This document shows, one piece after another, positions 11,338-23,218 of a DNA stretch of 64,000 nt (position 1 is the stretch's first letter; each line of letters starts with the position of its first letter). The DNA is from Periconia sp. R9002 (lineage: Eukaryota > Ascomycota > Dothideomycetes > Pleosporales > Periconiaceae): contig JAMAHW010000109.1 of NCBI GenBank assembly GCA_023627715.1, positions 1 through 64,000 of the forward strand, in the 5' to 3' direction. Position numbers and translations under genes: made by a program. The notes beneath the pieces are model-generated. The model ran no database searches and was not told the origin of the DNA. It was given only the letters and a program-made list of their open reading frames with translations.

Positions 11338-14300
11338 ATGTCCTCTGCTCGCTATGCTGCCTCGTCGGTCCCCCACCAGCAGCATCCCAATGCCTACGCA
11401 CCGCCAGCCCACGTCTCCCAGGGCCCGCCCGGTACCTTTGCTCCCGGCACAAAGGTCCAGGTTGGCTCTCACCGTGTCACAATCGAGCGATATTTGTCCG
11501 AGGGCGGTTTCGCTCACGTATACCTTGTCCGCGTCCCAAAGACGGCCGACAACCATGCCACCCCCGAAGTCGCTGTTCTCAAGAGAGTCGCTGTCCCTGA
11601 CCGGGATGCCCTCGCCAACATGCGCACAGAGGTGGAAACCATGAAGAAGCTCAAGGGACACAAGCATATTGTTACCTACATGGACTCGCATGCCTCGCAG
11701 CTCAAAGGGGAGGGTTATGAGGTTTTCCTGCTGATGGAATTCTGCTCTGGCGGAGGATTGATTGACTTCATGAATACCCGCCTGCAGCATCGTCTGACCG
11801 AGCCTGAGATTCTGCACATCTTCTCCGATGTCGCCGAGGGGGTAGCCACCATGCATTATTTGAGGCCACCCCTGCTGCACCGCGATTTGAAAGTGGAAAA
11901 TGTCCTCATCACTACCGTGGGAGGCCATAGGGTATACAAACTGTGCGATTTTGGATCCACCGCTCCTCCTCGTCCAGCCGCCAAAACGGCGGCCGAAGGT
12001 AGATTGATAGAGGATGATGTGCAGAGACATACCACGCTACAGTATCGCAGTCCGGAGATGATTGACGTGTACCGGAAGCAACCCATTGACGAGAAAAGCG
12101 ATATTTGGGCTCTGGGTGTTCTGCTCTACAAACTCTGTTACTACACCACTCCCTTTGAAGAGGTTGGGCAGATGGCGATTTTGAATGCCACCTTCAAGTT
12201 TCCGGCGTATCCTCAATTTTCGGACCGTATAAAGAAGCTCATCTGTAGGTCTTTCATGGAGGTCATGCGTGCTTTGCTAATTCTAGGCCAGCATCCATGT
12301 TGCAAGAGAGTCCGCAGCGGAGACCAAACATCTACCAGGTCGTGGTTGAAGTGTGTTCAATGAGACACAGGGCCGTGCCTATCAAAGACGTGCGCATTCT
12401 TCCCCTTTTTCCGCGAAAAACCCCGCTGAAATCGTTTAGATATACTCGCACCGAACTCAGTCAGAAGATAGGAGGAATCAACAGCTGCCATCGTCCCCGG
12501 AACCAAGCGCCACTTCGCCTCCTGTTATCGGGCTCCAGAAAGTTGCACCCGTGCAGAAGGTCCAGTCCATTCCAGACATCACGCCCATGCGGAGGGGCAG
12601 GGTGAAGGCACCCGCTGCCCAACCCCCTCCTGCGGCAAAGCCCAGTCCGTCTCCCATAAGAGGAGATCCATTCGCCGCCCTAGATTCCGACAATGTCGAG
12701 GTGAGGCGAGCTGCCGCAGATGAGCTAGCTTCACGATTCCCATCTTTAGATCAATTTTCATTACTGCATGATAGTGGCCAAAAGTTCGAGTTCGGACAAG
12801 CCCCGGGTCCTTCTGATCCGCAATTGAATCAGAAGGTCACCCATGCGCTTGCAGATGAAGTGTTCGCGTCTGTTTCTACTGGTAACACGGGGCCTGCACC
12901 TCCGCCAAAATCAAGCTCCACAATCTCGACCGCAAACAACTCTAGATCTACTGCTAGCAAGCAGCAGCAACCGCAGCCGCAACCGAGGCAGAGATACGAT
13001 TCGCCCAAGGATACTCCACGCAACTCTAATCCATCTATCCAACCGGTACAAAAACCCGTCACTATGGTATCTACCGGGGTGCAAACTTCGCCCACATCAT
13101 CGCCAAAACCAATGCAGCCACCGCAGTTCCCAGATGTCAACAAGAGGCCGATTTGGCGAGTACCAGATGCCCCCTCACACAGTCGTACAATGAGCCAGCC
13201 TCGAGTAGCTGAAAAACCATTGCCCAGCCCAGGAGGAGCTCGTAAAACAGAGTATACGTTACCCCCCCGCCCATCATTGCTAGAATCAAGATCGAGATCA
13301 CACACTTCGGGTCTTTCGATACCTAGATCCCCCGCATCTTCACGCCCATCGCTTGAGGGGCAAAGGCCGTCTGCTCTGGATCTTGGGACTGCTCTAGATC
13401 GGTCTAAGTCCGCGCAGGGTCGACCGGTGAGCATCCATGTGGAATCCAACCTCGACTTCCTCCGTGAAAGAGAAGCTGCCCCGGGACGCAATTTCGATGC
13501 TCCTTCGCTGTCTAATCGACCTCCCTCAGCCGCTCTCCAAGATTCAGATTCCGAGAGAGAAGAGACAAACATCACGTCCAATGTCAATTTCCTACGAGCC
13601 ATGGAGAACGAGGATGCTTCCTCCAAAAAGCACCGTCGGAGTAGCAGCCAGAGCAAACAGGCGAAGCGTAGCAGTCTTTCTTCCCTCACAAGCAACACCA
13701 AGAATATCGTCAAGGGCAGATTCGGGGATGCCTTTCGAAAATTTGAAAGTAATACCTCTTCTACGTCTGAGCGAGGACCTCTGACGCCTACTGGCCAAGA
13801 GATGGATCCTCAACTCAAGAATCTTACACCCATTGCCGGCTCCGAGGCTACCGGGGGACTTAGCGATGACGATCGTGTGATTGATGAGACAGAGGATCTT
13901 CCTCCTGAAGTACGTCGGGAGCTCGAACGGCGCCGCTTGAGCCAGGAAGAACGCCGTGTGGAGGCCGCGGCGGCGGAATATCGGCAACGGATTGCGCAGG
14001 AAGGAAAAGGAAAAGCAACGCGTGCCTCCACCATCCAAAATCGCGTCAAGAACCTGCTGGACGAAAGCCAAAAGCAGCCTTCGGTCAATCGCACTGCCGA
14101 AGGATACGGCAAGTACACCGACGACAACAGACCCCCTCTCCCAACGCGCCCATCAGCCGACCAAACTACTGCAAGACAACCACCCACCGTCGCAAGAAAA
14201 CCAATCAACCTCCCCAGCCAGCAGCAGCAACAACAACAACCACCGTCCGACTTGACCTACGCCAAGCCCCGTTCCAATGCAACGCACCTCCCACCCGCCT

Positions 14301-14668
14301 CGGCCTCCGCACCTCCAGCGACCCAACGCAACGCCACAGGAGGAGGCCCCGGGCGTCCCCCGCCCCCCTCCAAACCCAAGAACCTCCGCACTGGCGGCGG
14401 CGGACCTCCCGCAACGGACTTCAGCGGCCGCCAATCGCCCATCAAGAGCAGTGGCATGGTCAACCGCAACAAACCCCTCCCTACACCGGGCGGCGGTCAG
14501 CATCGCCGCAACGAGAGCGGCGCGTACGCTCCAGTAGGAGGCGAGGACGGTGCCGCGGAGTGGGACGTGGATAGCTTCAGCAAACGGTATCCCAGCTTGA
14601 GCGGGCTGGAGATGGTGGAGACGGAAATCCCGGCGCGAGCGGGCGGGGGGAGAGTCAGAGATGTTTGA
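11338..14668 (+). CDS. Ark1/Prk1-type (NAK/AAK1 family) serine/threonine kinase
   Basis: Kinase of the family that regulates endocytosis and cortical actin patches. Exons are 11338-12244, 12292-12389 and 12440-14668 (introns 47 and 50 nt), giving 1077 residues. The kinase domain spans about residues 45-330: glycine loop EGGFAHVYLV, catalytic lysine in VLKRV (82), HRDLKVENVL (181-190), DFGS (204-207) and SPEM in the activation segment. The splice into IYSHRTQSEDRRNQQ matches the conserved segment after the kinase domain in fungal orthologues. A conserved FPSLDQF box occurs in the middle, and the long remainder is Pro/Ser/Gln-rich. The C-terminus has a second KRYPSLSGLEMVETEIP box. The start ATG has context CCCACAATG. 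Confidence 0.92.
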
Positions 14669-15349
14669 GAGAGGGAGTGTGTGGGCTGGTTCTCATGTGA
14701 TGATTTTGTGCGAAAAGCAAAAAGGCCCGTCCTGTTGTTGTACATGTATGTAGTGATGCAGGAAGGAGATGTTGTTGTCATTACCTATGTATGTAGTTGG
14801 TACGAGCAATGGAGCGTGAACAGCAAGTGAGGTACTTTTCTAGAATATTATAGATACTCATACTTGGTTAGAGAAGTAACGTGTAAACATTCACAACAGT
14901 TCTAAGGTTGACATAGGTACATCACGTGACATCTATTCACTCCCCCTGACCCCTCAAGCCCTACCTGGTGTGAACCTGTACCTACGTCCCCACCAGCCCT
15001 CATGGCATTCCGACGGACTGAATGTCGGGGTGTCGACATGTCGACTTGTCGACTGGACGGGGGCCCTTGATTTTAAACAACCCAATCAAGAGTTGTGCAA
15101 TTCGCTTAGTTGATGCAGTCAGGCAAGACCTGACCAGTGAAGTAGATGAGCGGCTCGACATGTCGACAGCCCGACTAGTCGACAAGTCGTGGAGCGCGCA
15201 CACTTGAGCGCTCGATACGGGCTGGACATGATTGCATTATTGTGTGTGCATACATAAGATCGCGCTGGGGACTTTGATTGTCCTTCACCTTAGTCCTTCA
15301 GCTTTCACAGTCCCCCAACTTGGTCCTTCAGCCTTGTCCTCCAAGTCCC
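14669..15349. other. intergenic with two blocks of an 8-bp-period repeat
   Basis: Contains the kinase 3' flank and the zinc-finger gene 5' flank. Within it, 15024-15055 and 15154-15193 are short tandem arrays described separately. From 15290 to 15335 the phrase GTCCTTCAG recurs. No gene is seen. Confidence 0.6.
15024..15193. repeat. paired arrays of an 8-bp tandem repeat built on GTCGAC
   Basis: Left array at 15024, 15032, 15040 and 15048 reads GTCGGGGT, GTCGACAT, GTCGACTT, GTCGACTG. Right array at 15154, 15162, 15170, 15178 and 15186 reads CTCGACAT, GTCGACAG, CCCGACTA, GTCGACAA, GTCGTGGA. The unit is palindromic at its core, so the two arrays can also pair as an inverted repeat of about 22 bp across a spacer of about 100 bp. 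The spacer contains a smaller dyad (GTCAGG..CCTGAC, 15118-15134). Function unknown. Confidence 0.75.
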
Positions 15350-16983
15350 ATGACGCCACCCGAGACTGGGTCCTTGGGGTCCTTCCAGGAAGAAACAACC
15401 GAGAATTCCTACCTCGTCAACATCCAACCCGCACCTACTCAATCCAATCACCCCTTCGAGCTATGGCCGTCCTCCGGCCTAGACAGTGGCCATCAAGACG
15501 TTTTCGATGTTCGTCGCTTTATGCGCTATCTCCCCAGAATCTATTTAACCTATTGATAGGTTGACAGCTTATTCAACATGACCAACCTCAGCAGCGCAAC
15601 TGCAACCTCCAGTATGCAAACTCAACCCGCAACAATATTCCATCGATCTACTGCCAGTCCAAGTATTCAGAACGCCTGCAATCAAACGTTTTCGTGCGTC
15701 GAAATGCAGTACTTCCTACATCACATGCAGAAACCAAGATGCAGTGGTATAGATGCAGCGGTTATGTCAGAAGTGCGGCGTCACCTCAAACGAAGCCCCC
15801 ACAACCTATCGGAGTTGGCGCGTTGTCCGGTTTGCAACGAGGATTTTATATCCCAGGAAGAATACAGGAAACATGAGCAGCCACACGGTAGCTGCCGTAA
15901 AAGAAAGTTGTCGCCTGAGATGCAGTGGGTACTCTTGTACCAGAAAGTCAACAATACGACTGAAACGCCACCAAGTCCTTGTAAGACCAGCTTCAATATA
16001 TGAAAGTGATGTGCTAACTGGTTCAAAGACAACGGAATGTGTATACCCCACGATCAGCAATCTTCCCACCGCCAGCCAAGTTCACATCAGTCACCAGCAA
16101 TGAATCCCTTCTCTCAAGAGAGCTCACTTCCGTCAGAGCCAATACCGTCGAACGCGCCTCCAAACACAATGCACAAAGAGACCCCTTCTTTCGACAGCAT
16201 ATTTCAGCAATCCCGGGACCTTTTGGACAATTTGACCCGCTCTCTCCCCGAAAAAGAGCGTCGTGATACCCAATATCGCATCGGAGAAGGACTGATGTCC
16301 AGTATGGGAACCTTCCCAAAGAACGCTGGAGATCCTCCAATTCACTCTCCTGCAATGAACGTGAGCATCGAGTTATCCAAGAAAAAATCGCATTCTACGT
16401 GCTAACATAATCCTAACGGTAGTAGCCTTGGCCTGAGCAGCGAATCTCGCCGCCTTCGCCTGGCAACCAACGAGACGTTTTATTTCCAGGTCCCCCCTTC
16501 GATCCCTTTTTGAATCCCTTCTCATCTCGGGAATTTGTTTCAGACATTCGCAGTTCTAAGATAGGGATTCCCCAGTTCCAATCTAGTCTGGGTGCAACGG
16601 AGCCTACCACGCTATCTTCTAGTGTTGGACAAGATGAATCGGCAACTCAAAGTGTATTCCCAACCTGCGAGCTTTCTTCAGACACTACCGCTTATTCCGA
16701 TATACATTCACCGAGAAGAGCTCCTAGTCCGACTAAAGAGAGGCTTCAGTGTTCGAAATGCGAAGTAACTTTCAGCGGGGAGTATGCGAAAGGAAACCTG
16801 GCAAGACATATCAGATTGAAGCATAGTGGACTTAACGTATACAGCTGTGAAGTTGAAAACTGTGGAAGGAGTTTTCATCGAGGAGATGCTCGCGCTAAGC
16901 ACATGCGGAGGCAGCATCCGGACCATACCACTCTCACTGGTCCGCGGCAGAGGTTGGACCCTACGAAATCTCCCCCACCTTGA
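15350..16983 (+). CDS. C2H2 zinc-finger protein, putative transcription factor
   Basis: Modelled exons are 15350-15508, 15560-15980, 16029-16360 and 16426-16983, with in-frame introns of 51, 48 (branch TGCTAACTG) and 65 nt, giving 489 residues. If the first intron is wrong, translation would start at 15578 (context CAACATGACC) and give 430 residues. The first half has a Cys/His region typical of fungal proteins in this class: CPVC..H..H (CPVCNEDFISQEEYRKHEQPH) preceded by VRRHLKR. The C-terminus carries two clear C2H2 fingers: C-x2-C..H-x4-H in CSKCEVTF, and C-x4-C..H-x4-H in CEVENCGRSF. The middle is Ser/Pro-rich. Target genes are not predictable. Confidence 0.78.
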
Positions 16984-17487
16984 CATTTTCATTTCTTGAG
17001 GCATACCATGTATTCCAGTTTTACCCGCACAATAGTTTGTACATATATTTGTTTTTACCCTGATGAAATGCATTAAAACAGGGTTTGTACAATTCACATC
17101 GGCCGGCGCATAGTATGGGGTTTTTAGATGGAAATAGAAATCTTTGTTGTATACAGATCAAAGTTAGTATATGTTACAATATTAATGGAGAACTATCTAA
17201 GCTATCTAGACCTAATTGATGGAAAGAAGGATATTGCCTGACAAACTTATTAATATGTTGATGTCTATACAGTAAACTGTTTCTATGGCTCTATACTGAG
17301 TGAGACCTCTAAATGTGTTTACAATATATACTACTAACCTCCGTCTAACAAACACGATTACGTGAAAAGTGAATGGAAGAGCCACAATGCCACACACACA
17401 CATTAATTGCAGCGAAATTTCATTATTTGTTCACATCGTTCTCTCAACCTCGACACAAAAAATATATCTCATCAACAAACCCCGCAC
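16984..17487. terminator. convergent intergenic region, two 3' ends
   Basis: The zinc-finger gene and the AAA ATPase gene end on either side of this 504-bp A/T-rich spacer. It should contain both polyadenylation regions. No gene is seen. Confidence 0.45.
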
Positions 17488-20400
17488 TCACTTCACCATC
17501 CCCCCCTGATCATCAATATACCTCTGCATCTGCGACCGAAACTCGCCCTGAAAAGCCTTAACATTCTCAAACGCCATCTTCAAATGCTCCTGGCTCAACT
17601 TCCCATCCCCCGTCCCATTATCCCGCGACGCGCGCGCCAATCCCAGCGCCACCGTGACCGTATTCCGTATCTGCCTTCCATCGAACTGCGCCTTGCGGAT
17701 CGTGTCGTCGAACCACGTGTCTATGATCTCGTCGTAGTCTTCGACGGCGTTGTTGGACTGGAGCTTGTCGAGGAAGCCGCGGAAGATGGCTTTCATTTGG
17801 TCGGCGTTGAGGGAGTCGTATTTTATGGCGACGTGGACGCGCGAGGGGATGGCGATGTCGAAGGTGGCGATGTTGTTGGTGGTTAGGAACATGATGCCGT
17901 GGTAGTATTCTAGGACGCGGAGGAAGACTGGGGTGGGGTGTTAGACTTGGTACTTCGAGAGAGGTTTTTTTCTTCATCGCGGAGGGTTGGATGGGGATAT
18001 GGAATACGTACCTGAAACTAGGGCGTTTTTGTCTGCCGACTGAACTCGTTTTCCGCTTGATCGTGTCTCGAGGAACACGTCGGCTTCATCCCTAGAAACC
18101 ATGAAATGAGTAACGTAAACACCAAAGTGGTCCATTGACGACAAAAACTCACAGCAACAGAATAGCCTTCCATCTAGTCGCCAAATTAAAGATCCGAGAT
18201 AGGTTAGATTCCACATTTTTGGCTTTCGTGCCTACGTCCGCAACGCTGACTGAGAAGAGCGGTTTGCTAGTAGCGAGTGCAACCACCTCGGCCGTTGACG
18301 TTTTGCCGACTCCAGGAGGGCCTATCGAATACTTAGCACAACCCGTATAAAAGTGTCGAACTTTTGGGTTTTGTTCTTACCGTATAGAAGGATGATGAGA
18401 CCTTTGCCCTTGTCCGGGATTATGTCGTCAACCTCTAGCTTGTCTTTGTCCTCGTCATCATTGTTCTTAGATACAGAAGAGGCGTGGGATTGGACTAGGT
18501 CGTATATGAGTCTCTTTGTGCTTGTATCTATTCAGAATGTCAGATAAACTCTGTGTGAGAGAGCAGGCACGCAGTAGATGAACAGTGTGGAAGACCACAT
18601 AAAGCGCCATGAACTGACTTACCCGGTTTCTTCCTCTTCTTAAGATCAGCCTTCTTCTGATCCGTAAGATCATCCGCAAGCCTAAGACGCTCGAAGAACG
18701 TCTCCACTTCGTCCTTATTGTACGACGGCAGATCTTCCAAGAGTGTGACCTGCAATTGCGCCCAGCGTTTTTCCTTCAAAATATAGCCCAGTACCCGCGG
18801 AGGACAGAGGAGATACTGCTCCTCCTTCCATTCCTTTGCGCTAGACGTTTTTGGCTCGTCGAGCCAGGCTCGGGAGCGCGTCTTGAAGCCGGGGTTGTTC
18901 ATGCAGTCGGAGCAATTACAGGGCGGTTCCGCGTTGGTACGTTCCAAGGCTCCGTTTCGACCGTCGGCAGGGCCGTACTGGAAGTAGGAATCGTAGTCTA
19001 CCATTACCCTGCTTTTGATCTGAATGTAGTGTTAATGGGTTGATTGGAGCTGGAATTGGGTTTTACGGAGAATTCTTACGTGGCTGGACTTGACGGATGG
19101 TATGGTACGTGAGGAGTTGTGGCGTCGCATGAGAAGCAGGCGCCGGAACATTGCTTCCTGATAGCTGGATCCAGGGTCTCCCTCGTAGTTGCTCTGCTTG
19201 CAAGTTAGTCCTTGTGAATAGCAGCGCTAGCAGCCATAATTTCGACGATTATTAAGTTCTTTAAGGAGACATTACTAACCTCTTCGTCGCTTTTCATTCC
19301 CGAAAACCCCTTTTGTTCCCTAACAGCATGGCCTTCGTACTCAAACATCTGAGCCCCTCCCTTAGATTCACATACTTTGCGGAACTTCTTGCCTCGGAAA
19401 ATGACGTTTTTCTTGATAGATTCACAGTTGACTGCGGCATCAAGAGGGCAAAAGGGGAGGGAAGAGATAGGAGAATGGCCCTCAAAATATTCAAACTGTA
19501 GAGTGTACTCGGTGCGAACAAAGCGACCATCTTTCCAGTCGTACGACCAGGCCGAAAGCTTCCATGGAAGATAGTTGGATCCATCACCTTTCACCGGCCA
19601 CGTGAGCTGATTATCTCGGACTAGAAACACTTGGTCCTCGTTCTGGAAGGGTTTCCCGTAGATCAATGTTCCCGGTGGAAAAATCGTCCAAAGATTGCTG
19701 AATTGAACCGTCTCGGGTTTCTGCTGACTGTCTATCGATGACTTCGCGGCGTTGATTCGAGTCTTGAAATATTTGTCGAGGTTCGAATCACCGGACGTCC
19801 CATTCGAAATAATCTTCAACAACTTCGCGAGGTCTTGGCGCGCCTCCTTGTTCTCATCATCGGCCGTATCCTTGCTCGCGGCGTCTTGAAGCTCATCAAA
19901 GTAGAAGACGAAATATTCGTAAGGGGAATACAAGGTTGCTGGAGCGGCACCTTGGAAGATGTGGTACGGATAATGGCCCAGGTTTTCTTTCAGCAAGTTC
20001 CACAGTCCAGGACTGACAATTTCGATCTCCGAGTTGTTCTCTTTTCGCTCCACACCGCCTTTGTTATCGAAAATGTTCTTCTTCAGAATAAATGCGAACT
20101 GCTCCTTCTTTTGTATGAGTGTCTTCACTTTGCTGTCTTCCTCAATCGGCTCGCCGGTCTCTTGATTGATCCTGCTGATTATAATCTTGACGCGAGGGTC
20201 ATCGCTTTCGTTCTTTTCCTCCTCCTCTGTTTTTCCCTAAATGGACAGATTAATTCGGTAAGCTAAGATCTACTGAAGGCATCGCATGCGGGCACTTACC
20301 TTTTCGCTGCCCTCACGTTTTTGGGCTTCAGGGTCCGTTTTCTCGGCTGCATCTTTGCGTGCTAATGCCTCCTCGGTCAAGGCCGTACCTTTCTCCTTGA

Positions 20401-20540
20401 GCTCGAGCTCGCTGATCCTCTTCTCAAATGCCGCAATCTTTTCAAGTAGATCCTGCTCAAGTTCAGCGAAATTTGGATTGCCTATTATAATACAGGGTGC
20501 TTCATACAGATACCGAAGGCCTTGCCTCCGTGGTAGCCAT
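17488..20540 (-). CDS. AAA+ ATPase with N-terminal DUF7025-like domain
   Basis: Nine exons: 20540-20514, 20452-20300, 20236-19280, 19193-19080, 19019-18623, 18527-18381, 18321-18153, 18091-18012 and 17927-17488. All eight introns (59-95 nt) keep the frame, giving 827 residues. The tiny first exon (MATTEARPS) starts in context CAAAATGGC. Order: coiled-coil E/K-rich start; DUF7025-like region (about 130-380, containing the P-P-G-T-L-I-Y-G-K-P signature); then one AAA module with Walker A GPPGVGKTST (Lys605), Walker B AILLLDEAD (Asp656/Glu657), sensor region FLTTNN and arginine-containing PSRVHVAIKY. Such proteins are common in filamentous fungi; their substrate is unknown. The spacing of motifs suggests an active ATPase. 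Confidence 0.88.
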
Positions 20541-21306
20541 TTTGCGAACACCCTACTGTATATGATCAAAGCATAGAATATGACTTTATCTGAGCAAATA
20601 CAAGTTCCAAGTGGCTATCTAAAAGCGGCTGCGTCCAACAGGGCTTATATTACCATGAATGCATGGATAAGAGAACATAGAACGGTAACTCCGAAGGCAG
20701 CACTGTGCTAGAGACCCACTTGTCCGCGCACTCGATCACGCAAGCTTGCCAAAAGTAAGCCTAAACGTGCATGAACGAGTTACACTCGTGGGATTTCACC
20801 GGAATGGGGCCAAATCCGGAATCAGACTTTTCATCTGACACAACGCAATGCAAGAATGATGATCGGGTATATTGATTTTGCTGATGTGCCAATGAGAAGG
20901 CTCTGATAGGTGGCTATCGTAGGACAAGGCTGAGAAACTGCCGGCACTTCCTTTTGTTGACTGCGACACAGCAGCTTTCCCAGCCTTCCCTGAAACCTCG
21001 TAAAGGAAGCTGTTTTCGTATTCATAATAAATCATACGATCGGCGGTAAGCCAATCGTATTCAGAAATTACCAATTCGTTGTCTATTATTATAGAAGTTT
21101 GCATTCAAACACGGCACTTGGCATCACATCAGGCTGAAGCGGATCGGTAACGTAAGCAGAAATTCGTACGTATCGGAGATATCATTGATGGCGATAAGTC
21201 TAGTCTTATACACCCTCGCATCTGCGTGCGTTTGCCTTTCTGTCACTACACTCGACAAATAAGCTTTCACGGATAGCCTTGAGCCATCAACAACCCATAC
21301 ACAATC
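20541..21306. promoter_or_regulatory. divergent intergenic region with one possible small minus-strand ORF
   Basis: Separates the divergent AAA ATPase and DUF7708-like genes. A 102-codon ATG frame on the minus strand (21104-20796) has an unbiased, hydrophilic composition and could be a small gene or a remnant, but shows no motif I recognise. It is not called as a gene. Confidence 0.35.
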
Positions 21307-23218
21307 ATGCCAAAGTTATATTTAGTTCCGGATGAAAACAATAAGTATGTGATTAAAAATACTGCGCCAGAATACGGCTATTTTGCGCGTGCTTGAAAGC
21401 GATGATTAACACCAACAGTAGGAAACAAGTAGAAAAATGCGAGGGCAAACAAAAGCAGTTGAGGGACATAGCCAAGAACAAACGAAGGTTCACCAACGAC
21501 GAGCGTAACGCGCTAGACATCACAAGCCAAGAAGCTTTTGAGAACTACTGGAAAACAATACTTGGCGACAAATCGGAATTTGACAAGAATCGTGAAAAGG
21601 GTGCGGCTGGCGTGGGTAGAAAAGTCAACAACCAACTGGCATCAGCTCAAGACATAGTGGAAAATTTCAATCCGCTTATGGAAATTGTAAAAGATATTGG
21701 GGCACCGTTTGGCGGCATGGCATTGGGCACATTGTGTTTTGTACTTGTGGTAGGGTCGCACCAGTCATCATTCCAAGGACGTGTCTGAATTGAAACATCG
21801 CAGGTTGCCAAAAACCGAGTGGAAAGAGAAGATCAAATCAATTCCACGCTAGTCGACATTCAAAATCGCTTGCCTGGGTTTCGAATGTACCAGAACATTC
21901 AGAACGGACACACGGAACTTGAACAAGCATTGCACTCGACAATTGTAGAAGTTTACAAGACTTTCACTGACTTCTCATTTGAAGTTTCCAAGTTCTACTC
22001 ACAGAGAGCAATCGGTAGGCTGCCCCTTTCATTTTACACCGATTTGAGATGTATTGTAAATACTAACGTTCAAACGCAGTGCGATGGTTCAAAGCATTCA
22101 GCAACACGACCAAGATAGAGATCACTGCAGCAGCAGTGGGAAAGGCGCTCCTAGATGTCAGACGCGTTTGCGATGAGCTTATTGATCAAAACATCCATGA
22201 CATCAAAATTCAGAATGAGAGTGAGATCCCCCTGGAATCAATCTACTCCACTATCACAATTGATGCTAAATTGTTGGGAAAGACCTTATCCGAACTGTCG
22301 AAAGGAGCGAGAAAAAAATCGAGGGTGAGTAGAACCTGAGAGTAAATCAATGACAAGGCTGAGGGCTCTAATTCGTAATTCGCAGAACTGCTCCGTGGGA
22401 AATGCACAGAAAAGCTAAACAATTTGAGACTTGCTCTGCATATAGAACGCTACCCTCCAGAATATCGTCTCGAACAGCTATCCATACGAAAAAGAGGCGT
22501 TGAAAGAGAATACGAAACTAAAGCGGCATTAGAGTGTGTCGAAAGGAGTGGAGCATTCAAGAGTTGGCTTCACTCATCTACTTCCCAGGTTTTCATTCTA
22601 TCTGGACGCAACGACAGCCATGCAACACACTGTTGGCTGTCTCCAGTAGCGTTGAAACTTATTGCGGACAAGACATCTCTGGACGCAACATCGAAAGCCA
22701 AGAATCTATGCGTATTCGAGACTATAAACCTTCGAAACGAGAGAAATTCGTACGAACACATCATACGGTCTCTGATGGATCAGTTACTCCCAGAGATCAA
22801 AATCGGCATGGGCAAAGACCAAGAACTCGAGGCACTGGATAGATACATGGAAACCTACTTGCGTCTAGTCAAAACACCTGATCTGCCACTTTATGAAATG
22901 CAAGAGATTTTCGCCAAAATACTAGCGCAGATTCTCGCTCTGTTTGATCCCGGCACCACTGTATGGATGATCCTAGACCGGGCAGATCAGTGTCGCACAT
23001 CTCGAGCAAGCGAAAGCTCTGGCAATAAAAATCAACAGCGGATAGCTTTACTGAGAACCTTGGTACATGCCGTGGAGCATTCTCGAATTGTGCTGAAGAT
23101 CTTGGTGGTTGTAAAAACTTCTGATTGGGACGTGGAAAAGCAGGCTGACAATCTCCGACAGGAGAAGGAAGACAGCGTGGTGATAGAAACATTCGAAGAC
23201 GAGGATTACACGTATTGA
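21307..23218 (+). CDS. DUF7708-like, STAND-type fungal protein
   Basis: Exons are 21307-21344, 21419-21749, 21804-22014, 22080-22324 or 22328, and a last exon ending at 23218. The first three introns (74, 54, 65 nt) have good signals (GTATGT; branch TACTAACG in the third). The fourth is ambiguous: GTGAGT at 22325 to AG at 22414 (543 codons in all) or GTAGAA at 22329 to AG at 22385 (554 codons); both keep frame. The segment around PFGGMALGTLCFVLVVAKNRVERED matches the DUF7708-type region that precedes degenerate NTPase modules in many fungal proteins. Later, F-I-L-S-G-R-N-D..WLSP sits where a P-loop would be, without GK[S/T], followed by an A-L-F-D-P-G-T-T-V-W-M-I-L-D-R-A-D stretch resembling Walker B. 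Role unknown; related proteins are suspected in self/non-self or defence. Confidence 0.7.

Noticed and set aside
12829..13713. 294-codon open frame on the minus strand
   Set aside because: Opposite the Ser/Pro-rich part of the kinase; composition is the complement of that low-complexity coding sequence and no domain is present.
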